Shown one piece after another: positions 18,699 to 25,707 of a stretch of DNA of 50,972 nt. The position numbers and the translations under genes were made by a program. The stretch is from an uncultured Shimia sp. (lineage in GTDB: Bacteria > Pseudomonadota > Alphaproteobacteria > Rhodobacterales > Rhodobacteraceae): the NCBI RefSeq assembly GCF_913054185.1, contig NZ_CAJXIV010000016.1:1-50972 (forward strand), written 5' to 3'. Each line of letters starts with the position of its first letter. The first letter of the stretch is position 1. A model generated the notes under the pieces. The model did no database searches. It saw only the letters and a list, made by a program, of their open reading frames with translations, and was not told the origin of the DNA.

Positions 18699-18999
18699 GG
18701 TGCCTTTGAGGGTGAATTGCGTCGTTTGCGAGAGTACGTCTGTGGTCCATCGGGAACACTGGAAAGTGAAAGGCGGGACAGGCGGCGGACTCCTGAAGTG
18801 CTCTGGCAAACCGCGACAGATCCGGCGCGTCTTGTGGGGGAAACATCCTCCGCGAAGTTTGTGCAGGAAAGCGGCCTCCTCCGAGGCACCAAAGCGTATT
18901 ATTGATCCTGCAACATATTCCTTGATCTGTGTGCATACGTTTGACAAACACCCCTAAATATCCCTCCAAGGGCGACCAAGCTGGTCGCCTTTTCCTTTT
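18699..18999 (+). ncRNA. Candidate structured RNA or leader upstream of the MYG1 gene
   Basis: The stretch 18528-19022 has no convincing gene, but it can form an ordered fold on the plus strand. Segments 18699-18712 and 18877-18890 pair over 14 positions with one mismatch, enclosing about 165 bases. Inside, 18725-18734 pairs with 18848-18856 and 18742-18746 with 18810-18814, and CACT-GGAA-AGTG (18757-18768) is a tetraloop hairpin. A strong intrinsic terminator follows at 18971-18999 although no plus-strand gene precedes it. The rod with a central bubble and about 190-base size recalls 6S RNA; a cis-acting leader of the MYG1 gene is the alternative. No conserved riboswitch core was recognised. 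Pairings were found by eye. Confidence 0.35.
18971..18999 (+). terminator. Intrinsic terminator 24 bp before the MYG1 start
   Basis: GGCGACCA (18971-18978), loop AGC, TGGTCGCC (18982-18989), then TTTT-CC-TTTT. It is a strong rightward terminator with no rightward protein gene in front of it, so it ends a noncoding transcript or works as an attenuator for the next gene. Confidence 0.8.
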
Positions 19000-19022
19000 G
19001 ACCAACCTTTTGGAACGCTGCC

Positions 19023-19940
19023 ATGACGATCACTCACCTTGTCACTCATTCTGGCGGCTTCCATGCCGACGAGCTGTTGTCCTCCGTGGTGCTTACGCGA
19101 CTGTTTCCTCAGGCGGAGTTGCTCCGCAGTCGGGATCGGAAATCGATCGCTCCGGCAGCCCACAAAATCATTTATGATGTCGGCGGGACCTACGACGGAG
19201 AGGCGCAAATCTTCGATCACCACCAACGGCCCGGTCCACTGCGTGGCGATGGTCAGCCGTTCAGCTCGTTTGGGCTTATATGGGCACATTACGGGCGGGC
19301 GTATCTGGCGGAAATGGACGTGTCTAAAGATGCCGTTGAAGCCATTCATGCTGAGTTTGACGCCAAATTTGTGCTGCCAATTGACCTCTTGGATAACGGC
19401 GCAATGGAGCCGTCCGTTGCGGGGCCATTGTCGATCCTGACGTTACCAGCCCTGTTGGGAAGCTTGAAGCCGGTGTTTGACGACCCATCGCCAACCGCAG
19501 ACGATGACGCATTCTTTGGGGCTTTGCCCATTGCCCGGAGTTTTGTCGAAGCCCAGATTCGCAATCTCGCAGCCAAAGTCCGGTCGCGAGATATTGTGAT
19601 CAAGGCAATCGCCAACGCAGGCACCTCGCCCATTCTTGAGCTGCCTATGGGCATGCCTTACCGCTCGGCCCTCGACCAGGCAGAAGCAGAGCATATGCTG
19701 TTTGTGATCCATCCACGCGGTGATGACTGGACGCTCAACGGGATCAAGCTGTCAAATGACACCTTTGAGCAACGCGCTGATCTGCCCGCCGCTTGGGCTG
19801 GCCTGACAGACAAGGAGCTTGAAGAGACGAGCGGTGTTCAAGGCGCCAAATTTTGCCACAACGCCCGTTTTATCGCTGTTGCCAACTCCCGTGAGGCAAT
19901 CCTGAAAATGGCCAAAATTGCAGTGCAAAACGTCCACTAA
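19023..19940 (+). CDS. MYG1 family protein
   Basis: A 305-residue member of the MYG1 (UPF0160) family, related to DHH phosphoesterases; eukaryotic MYG1 has been described as a 3'-5' RNA exonuclease. The N-terminal metal-site signature THSGGFHADELLSSVVL, then LLRSRD, the YDVGGTYD strand and the DHH-type motif IFDHHQ are all present, as is the C-terminal half with GMPYRSAL and FVIHPRGDDWTL. Length is as expected. The role in bacteria is not settled. It starts 23 bp behind a strong terminator, which suggests either an independent promoter within about 20 bp (not seen) or transcription through an attenuator. Confidence 0.9.
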   Translation: MTITHLVTHSGGFHADELLSSVVLTRLFPQAELLRSRDRKSIAPAAHKIIYDVGGTYDGEAQIFDHHQRPGPLRGDGQPFSSFGLIWAHYGRAYLAEMDVSKDAVEAIHAEFDAKFVLPIDLLDNGAMEPSVAGPLSILTLPALLGSLKPVFDDPSPTADDDAFFGALPIARSFVEAQIRNLAAKVRSRDIVIKAIANAGTSPILELPMGMPYRSALDQAEAEHMLFVIHPRGDDWTLNGIKLSNDTFEQRADLPAAWAGLTDKELEETSGVQGAKFCHNARFIAVANSREAILKMAKIAVQNVH

Positions 19941-20049
19941 GGTTTTGGGTGTCGACAGCGTTCTTGCCCGCGCGAGGCTTGTTATCTGCTTTCACAATTG
20001 CAGCAGGCGGATTAGTCACCCTTATCTGTAGTTTCCCAGGAATAAGTTC

Positions 20050-20598
20050 ATGGCGCAAAAATCCACTATTTATAAAGTTGAACTTTCCGTGTCGGATATG
20101 GATCGTCACTACTATGCCACCCACAAACTGACTGTCGCCAAACATCCGTCAGAGACGGATGAAAGAATGATGGTACGGCTGGTTGCTTTTGCCCTGAACG
20201 CCGATGAACAACTGGAACTGACCAAAGGGCTGTCGACTGACGATGAGCCGGATATCTGGCAGAAAAGCCTAAGCAATGAGCTCGAGTTGTGGGTCACATT
20301 GGGGCTTCCGAGTGAGAAGATCGTACGTCAGTCTTGCGGCAAAGCTGATGCGGTCATTGTTTACAGTTACGGTGGCACAACCGCCGAAAATTGGTGGAAC
20401 AAAATCAACACCAGCACCACCCGGTTTGGCAATCTTCAGGTGATCAATTTTTCCGAGACAGACACCCAAGCGTTGGAAAAACTGGCAAGCCGCACGATGA
20501 AGCTTCAGGTGAATATTCAAGATGGCGACGTGATGGTCAGCGCTGAGGACAACATTGTCTATTTGACACCCATCACATGGAAAGATGCCGCGCGTTGA
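20050..20598 (+). CDS. yaeQ: YaeQ family protein
   Basis: 182 residues throughout matching the YaeQ family (PD-(D/E)XK nuclease-like fold). Recognisable elements are the start STIYKVELSVSDMDRHYYAT, HPSETDERMMVRLVAFAL with the conserved Glu/Arg, the DEPDIWQKSLSNELELWVTLGLP stretch, and the ACs-like KADAVIVYSYG. The biochemical function is not established; E. coli YaeQ was proposed to affect RfaH-dependent haemolysin expression. It is followed after 24 bp by a small gene and probably co-transcribed with it; the MYG1 gene ends 109 bp before it on the same strand. Confidence 0.88.
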   Translation: MAQKSTIYKVELSVSDMDRHYYATHKLTVAKHPSETDERMMVRLVAFALNADEQLELTKGLSTDDEPDIWQKSLSNELELWVTLGLPSEKIVRQSCGKADAVIVYSYGGTTAENWWNKINTSTTRFGNLQVINFSETDTQALEKLASRTMKLQVNIQDGDVMVSAEDNIVYLTPITWKDAAR

Positions 20599-20622
20599 GC
20601 GGTTGATAAGAGGAAGAATGGT

Positions 20623-21003
20623 ATGGGAACGCCTGAATCCGAAAACACGGCTGCGCGCCCAGAGAACCGGCTGGCACCTCGTGTCCGGGCGTATCTGTGC
20701 GACCTTTTGGCGGGGGACCGGCCAATCACATATCAAGCGCTTGCCAAAGACCTTCAGTTGTCACCGCCAAACACGATCCAACAACTCACAGAGGCGTTGG
20801 AATGTCTGATCGAAGAGGACGCTGCTGCGGGTCATCCGCTGATCGCGGCGTTGGTTGTCAGTCGGGCGCGCGATGGCCTGCCTGCGCCAGGGTTCTTTGA
20901 GCGCGCATACGGCGCGGGACGCCTTCACAGTGATCCCGCAGCCTTCTATGCCGCAGAGTTTGCAGATGCAGCCACATTTTGGTGCAGGTCCACTTCACCT
21001 TGA
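20623..21003 (+). CDS. Small hypothetical protein with possible winged-helix fold
   Basis: 126 residues, no signal peptide. The segment LAPRVRAYLCDLLAGDRPITYQALAKDL reads like a winged helix-turn-helix (the ITYQALAKDLQLSPPNTIQQLTEALE part being the helix-turn-helix). It is followed by the sequence LVVSRARDGLPAPGFFERA, which I have the impression recurs in otherwise uncharacterised alphaproteobacterial proteins. A DNA- or nucleotide-related role is possible but unproven. It lies 24 bp behind yaeQ and is probably in the same operon. Confidence 0.7.
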   Translation: MGTPESENTAARPENRLAPRVRAYLCDLLAGDRPITYQALAKDLQLSPPNTIQQLTEALECLIEEDAAAGHPLIAALVVSRARDGLPAPGFFERAYGAGRLHSDPAAFYAAEFADAATFWCRSTSP

Positions 21004-21241
21004 TTGGATGAGCCAAGTCATCAGCCACATATGATGTGAACTCTGGCCCGACCGATCAGGGTTGTGTGCGTCCGTTTTGAAGTGTGGATTGATGCCGTTT
21101 TCAAAGCTGGCGGAATGTGTTGGCTTTTTTTTGCGAGGGCGATGACGTGGCTGTCCCTTTGCAGTTCATTTCCCCTCTCGCTCCTCTGGTGTATCTCTGT
21201 CAAACTCTCCTCAACAATCTTGGCAAACGAGGGCCGTCGTA

Positions 21242-22393
21242 ATGAGTATGTCGCGTCGTAATTTTTCTCTCGGGCTCTCGGCCCTGACCCTAACAGCCTG
21301 TCAAAGCACGCCGGGTACATCCTCAAGTTCTTCTGTCTCGAAACCGCAAGGACTCCCGGCTGATTTACGTCCGCAACCCAACCGTGACTATGCCGCATGG
21401 GTTGCCAGTTTTCGTGCGCGCGCCTTGGCCAAAGGCATCACAGAAACAAGTCTTAACGCGGCATTTCGCGACACGGGCTATTTGCCCGGCGTCGTTAAGC
21501 GGGACCGCAACCAGACGGAGTTCACCCGCACGCTTGAAGATTACCTGTCGATCGCCGCGTCCGAGGAACGCATCTCCAAAGGCCGCGCCGCTTTTGCGCG
21601 GCATAGCAGCACGCTAAAAAACCTTGAGCAAAGCTATGGTGTGGATGCGGAAATCATCTGTGCCATCTGGGGGCTGGAAAGCTACTACGGCGAGCGCACA
21701 GGCGACATTCCAGTGATCTCTGCCACTTCCACTTTGGCCTTTGATGGACGACGGGGCAGTTTCTATGAAAAACAGCTGATCGCGGCGCTCAAGATCATTC
21801 AAAGTGGTGATATCGCGGCGCACCGAATGACGGGAAGTTGGGCCGGTGCCATGGGGCACACGCAGTTTATTCCAACCAGCTATTTGTCTTTTGCGGTGGA
21901 TTATACCGGCGATGGTCGTCGTGACATTTGGTCAGATGATCCGTCTGACGCATTGGCTTCCACCGCTGCGTATCTGCAAAAGAACGGCTGGTCCCGCGGC
22001 ACCAAATGGGGCTGGGAGTTGCGCTCAGGTGAAATCGCGTCGCGGGTGATCCGACCACAGGCTGGCGGCCCACGGTTTGCGGTGACCGGAAACTTCAACG
22101 CCATTAAGCGCTACAACAACTCTGACAGCTACGCGATTGGAGTGGGCCATTTGGCGGATCGCATTGGCGGCGCCGGCCCGCTGCGCACTCCGTTCCCGCC
22201 GGATCAATACGGGCTCACCAAAGACGACCGCATCGCCTTGCAAACTCGCCTGACAGTGCGGGGGTTTGATACCGGGGGGGCGGACGGTGTGTTGGGTCCC
22301 AAATCTCGCGCGGCAATTGCCGATTACCAGCGCAGTGTCGGGATTGAGCCAAGTGGAAACCCATCGCAGGCGTTGCTGACGTCATTGGGTTGA
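21242..22393 (+). CDS. Lytic murein transglycosylase, MltB family lipoprotein
   Basis: A 383-residue peptidoglycan-cleaving lipoprotein. The N-terminus has twin arginines (MSMSRRNFSL) and a lipobox LTAC with Cys about 20. The SLT_2 catalytic domain follows (residues ~45-310) with the catalytic Glu about 146 in IWGLESYYGERTGD and the ligand-binding motifs AMGHTQFIPTSYL and DGRRDIW. A C-terminal peptidoglycan-binding domain spans ~325-380 (RGFDTGGADGVLGPKSRAAI). It would form anhydromuropeptides at the inner side of the outer membrane or in the periplasm. A second ATG six bases downstream is an equally possible start. Confidence 0.93.
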   Translation: MSMSRRNFSLGLSALTLTACQSTPGTSSSSSVSKPQGLPADLRPQPNRDYAAWVASFRARALAKGITETSLNAAFRDTGYLPGVVKRDRNQTEFTRTLEDYLSIAASEERISKGRAAFARHSSTLKNLEQSYGVDAEIICAIWGLESYYGERTGDIPVISATSTLAFDGRRGSFYEKQLIAALKIIQSGDIAAHRMTGSWAGAMGHTQFIPTSYLSFAVDYTGDGRRDIWSDDPSDALASTAAYLQKNGWSRGTKWGWELRSGEIASRVIRPQAGGPRFAVTGNFNAIKRYNNSDSYAIGVGHLADRIGGAGPLRTPFPPDQYGLTKDDRIALQTRLTVRGFDTGGADGVLGPKSRAAIADYQRSVGIEPSGNPSQALLTSLG

Positions 22394-22511
22394 AGGTAGC
22401 GCACGCATTGGAAGATTGAACGCTCAATTCACAATTCTATCGTAGGTCGAGGATTTTTAGTGTTTTCCCGTCAGGCGGGTTTGAAGCCTTGCGCCTTGTT
22501 TTTGGGCGATT

Positions 22512-22548
22512 TTTACGAAGATGCAAATTTGCGTAAATTGGCTATACT
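22512..22548 (+). promoter_or_regulatory. Promoter with overlapping dyads before the cyclase gene
   Basis: A TATACT -10 element lies at 22543-22548. Directly upstream are a perfect palindrome GCAAATTTGC (22523-22532) and an outer dyad TTTACG / CGTAAA (22512-22517 and 22532-22537). No good -35 is seen, which fits an activated or tightly repressed promoter for the three-gene unit that follows. Confidence 0.45.
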
Positions 22549-22579
22549 TGGGGTTTAACCTATTGGTGGAGTGCTTCGC

Positions 22580-24376
22580 ATGGCGGGCACACGCGCGACC
22601 TTTGTTGATGAGGTCGAGGGACTTCAAACATTGCAACGCGCATCCGAAACGGTCGTTTTCGCAGATGTCGTGGATTCCGTGCGCCTGATAGACAAAGACG
22701 AAGAAGGCACCATTCAAAGATGGCTCAGCTTTGTCGACGACATTGAAAGCGATCTCAAAACCCGAAAGTCCGGACGAATTGTCAAACGCCTTGGCGATGG
22801 AATTATGCTGGAATTTGATGACCCTTCGGAAGCTGTGCATGTGGCGCTGAGAATGCGCAAGACGCTGGCCACACAGAACCAGCGCACACCGGCCATGCAG
22901 CATATTGGCATTCGCATTGGCATGCATTCTGGTCAGGTACTGCGTACACCAGATTCCGATTTGTACGGGCGCCACGTGAATATTGCTGCCCGATTGGCCG
23001 CTGCCGCCCAGCCCGGAGAGGTAATGGCGTCAGTTGAGGTGAGAGATACCTTGGCCAATAGCATGGATGCAGAATTTGAGGACATCGGCCAAATTTATCT
23101 GAAAAACGTCCCTGACCCGGTTCATGCCTTTCGTGTTGTTGGCACTGATGAGGTTTCTCCGGTTGCGCCATTGATGTCGCCTGAGGATTTGCTGCCCACA
23201 ATTGCTGTGCTTCCGCTGATGATGCGCAACAGCGCGGAGGCATCTGTTTGGGGAGGCATGTTGGCGGACGACTTGACGGTTGCCCTATCCCGCTCTCATC
23301 GGATGAATGTTATCTCGCACTTGTCAACGCTCGCAATTTCGGTCGAGAGAAACACGCCGGCTGAACTTTCCAAAAAACTGGGGGCCGATTTCTTATTGTC
23401 TGGGTCGTGTTCCGTGGGGCAAGACCGGCATATCCTAGATCTCAGCCTGTCTCGGCCACGCTCAGGGCATGTTATTTGGTCTGATCGGATTGAGGTTGAT
23501 GCCGCTGAGGTGCTGCAAAAGAACCTGATATTCTCAGAGGTGGCCAACGAAGTTCACCTGGCCATTCTGGATTTGGAAACGCGGCGGGCGATGAGCTTCC
23601 CGGTGCCAACCTTGGATGGGTACGAAATTCTGATGGCGGCGGTTGCGTTGATGCACCGCCTGTCCCCAACAGATTTTGCCCGTGCGGGTGAGCTGCTTGA
23701 TGCCTTGATAGATCGGATGCCATTCAACCCTGTGCCGTTGGCTTGGAAGTCGCGCTGGCATGTGCTGAAGGTTGTGCAGGGATGGTCCACAGATTTGCAG
23801 GCGGAGGCCGCATCCGCGCTCAATCATACGCGCCGCGCGCTTGATCTTGATCCGACAAACACCGGCGCGCTGATTGCGGAAGGGTTTGTCCAAACCAATC
23901 TGTTGCATGATTTGTACGAGGCGGAGGAGCTTTATAACAGCGCGTTGGAGTACGCCCCAAATGAGGCCACAGGCCGCGCGCTGCGAGGCACGCTTTACGC
24001 GTTTCGCGGCGAAGGCCGGAAAGCCGTGCGTGATGCGGAACGGTCGTTGCACCTTGCGCCACGCGACCCGCACCGGTTCTTTTTTCAGTGTCTGGCGGGC
24101 AGTGCCAGCATGGTCGCCGAGGATTACCCGCGCGCGCATGAATTGATCAAAAGCTCACTGCGTCTCAATCGCTTGCATATGTCGTCACTGCGCATGCTGG
24201 CGGTCATTGAGTGGCGGATGGGCAATCATGAGGCCGCGCGCAACACTGCGCAAAAGATCGGTCGGTTGGATCCGGCATTTACCATCAGTAGATGGAAACG
24301 CAGCACGCCAAGCGCCGAATTCCCGGTGGGTGTCGCGTTTGCCCAAACCTTAAAAGAGATCGGAATTCCAGACTGA
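22580..24376 (+). CDS. Class III adenylate cyclase with TolB-like and TPR regions
   Basis: 598 residues, no signal peptide or membrane segment. Residues ~20-190 form a class III cyclase domain with all six key positions: metal Asp 29 (VVFADVVDS) and Asp 73 (LGDGIMLEF), Lys 69 and Asp 127 as adenine selectors, and Asn 134 and Arg 138 (GRHVNIAARL) for the transition state. The spacings equal those of active mycobacterial enzymes, so ATP to cAMP is expected. Residues ~210-330 resemble the TolB-like domain that often follows such cyclases (IAVLPL to GADFLLSGS). The last ~250 residues are TPR-like helical pairs (NHTRRALDLDPTNTGALIAE). ATG 22580 is preferred over GTG 22571 since GGTGGA precedes it. 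It is the first gene of the unit with the next two. Confidence 0.88.
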   Translation: MAGTRATFVDEVEGLQTLQRASETVVFADVVDSVRLIDKDEEGTIQRWLSFVDDIESDLKTRKSGRIVKRLGDGIMLEFDDPSEAVHVALRMRKTLATQNQRTPAMQHIGIRIGMHSGQVLRTPDSDLYGRHVNIAARLAAAAQPGEVMASVEVRDTLANSMDAEFEDIGQIYLKNVPDPVHAFRVVGTDEVSPVAPLMSPEDLLPTIAVLPLMMRNSAEASVWGGMLADDLTVALSRSHRMNVISHLSTLAISVERNTPAELSKKLGADFLLSGSCSVGQDRHILDLSLSRPRSGHVIWSDRIEVDAAEVLQKNLIFSEVANEVHLAILDLETRRAMSFPVPTLDGYEILMAAVALMHRLSPTDFARAGELLDALIDRMPFNPVPLAWKSRWHVLKVVQGWSTDLQAEAASALNHTRRALDLDPTNTGALIAEGFVQTNLLHDLYEAEELYNSALEYAPNEATGRALRGTLYAFRGEGRKAVRDAERSLHLAPRDPHRFFFQCLAGSASMVAEDYPRAHELIKSSLRLNRLHMSSLRMLAVIEWRMGNHEAARNTAQKIGRLDPAFTISRWKRSTPSAEFPVGVAFAQTLKEIGIPD

Positions 24377-24414
24377 CAAGGCATTGAAACTGAACATATA
24401 TGGAGGATTTTCTC

Positions 24415-25707
24415 ATGAGCAACGCATCCAACGTGGCACCGGAAGGTGCCTTTGGCGCATTTGGAGCCTTTGGGGCTTTTTCTGGCAGCGGCGCCTTTGG
24501 TGCTTTTGGGGCGTTTGGCGCACCCGGACCAGCCGATCCACCGCTGATTTCGCAGGCCTTGATCACCAATCATGATGGAATTTCCGGCACATGGGCACCG
24601 GTCACTGGGGCTTCGGTGCTTCCAAATTCAGAAGAAACAACCGCCTATTTATCGAAACTGTCAGTCCCTGTGCGGGCCAGCATATTTGCATTTGAACTGG
24701 GAAGCCGCATTGGTTTTGGCTTTGAACAATCCTCATCCGCCAGTGCCTCCAATTGGGCGCAGGTGTACCATTTGGAAACGGTTGCGCCCCCGAGCGCCAC
24801 CACTGCGGTGCCGCATCCCGTTCCCGGCACCAAGTATCAACATCTCATCGCCATGAGGCGTCCCACACAGGAGATATTTGCCAAGCAGCTGACGCTGGTC
24901 GCAAATTACGCGGACTTGCGCCAAGACCGTATGGCCGAGATTTTGGCGCAGCTGGGCACACCAACAGAGTTTTTGCGCGCAATCGCCTACATTGAGCCAG
25001 CGCGAACGCCGTTCACCATTGAGCTTTTGGCAACCGCACATTGGCTGGCGAATTTTGTGGAAATGCGGCTCAAATACGCGCTTGCCTGCAAACGGCCGAA
25101 TGAGTTTTCGCCACAAATTCAGCCGATGATCTGGACCCCGTCCCACGGCAGCCTGCCAAGTGGTCATGCTACCGAGGCGTTTACAATGGCGCGGGTTCTT
25201 TGGGCGTTGCTGCGCACCTTAGGTGTTAAACCTTATTCGGAGGGCATCTGGGGCGAAATGTTGATGCGCCAAGCGGCGCGGATTGCCATCAATCGTACGG
25301 TCGCTGGTGTGCACTTCCCTGTCGATAGTGCCGCTGGTGCCGTTCTGGGGCTCACGCTTGGGAAATACTTCGTGGACCGATGCACGCAAGTTGCGCCACA
25401 TACCAGTTGGTCCTTTGATGGGCGCCATTACCCGGACACTTTGGACTTTGACTGGCGGGCGTATTTTGACCCAAGAAATCCTGCAATTGGTCACGATCCT
25501 GAACAGAAAGCGCCGCCGTCAGACGGACAAGCTGCGCCTTATGTGAGCAAGACCAATATTGCAAACCCAGAGCAAAACCAGATCCGATCGCGGCCGTTGG
25601 AGTGGCTCTGGCGCATGGCGGCGGCGGAATGGGCGGATCTGGCCGCGGACACTGAGACGGCGGCGGTGACCGGGCCAGGAGGCGTATCGGGTGGGGGCGC
25701 AAGCCAA
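24415..25707 (+). CDS. Vanadium haloperoxidase / PAP2 phosphatase-like protein with GAF-tripeptide N-terminus
   Basis: About 431 residues; the stop codon ends at 25710. After a short leader, residues 11-37 are seven Gly-Ala-Phe repeats broken by Ser-Gly-Ser and closed by Gly-Ala-Pro. The C-terminal half has the vanadate/phosphate pocket of the PAP2-haloperoxidase superfamily: Lys 220 and Arg 227-Pro 228 (KYALACKRP), His 244, Ser 249-Gly-His 251 (LPSGH), and Arg 294-His 300-Asp 304 (NRTVAGVHFPVD). This fits vanadium-dependent haloperoxidases or soluble acid phosphatases; there is no signal peptide and no membrane segment. ATG 24415 is chosen because GGAGGA lies 7 bases before it. It is 38 bp after the cyclase gene and overlaps the protease gene (ATGA). 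Substrate unknown. Confidence 0.82.

Noticed and set aside
18690-18900. Cobalamin or glycine riboswitch in the leader region near usp and the Ala/Gly symporter
   Set aside because: Some short matches (GGGAA before a G-rich hairpin) tempted me, but the conserved core elements of either class were not found on the appropriate strand.
24445-24525. DNA tandem repeat (minisatellite)
   Set aside because: The repetition is only at amino acid level; codons differ between copies, so it is reported as a protein repeat.
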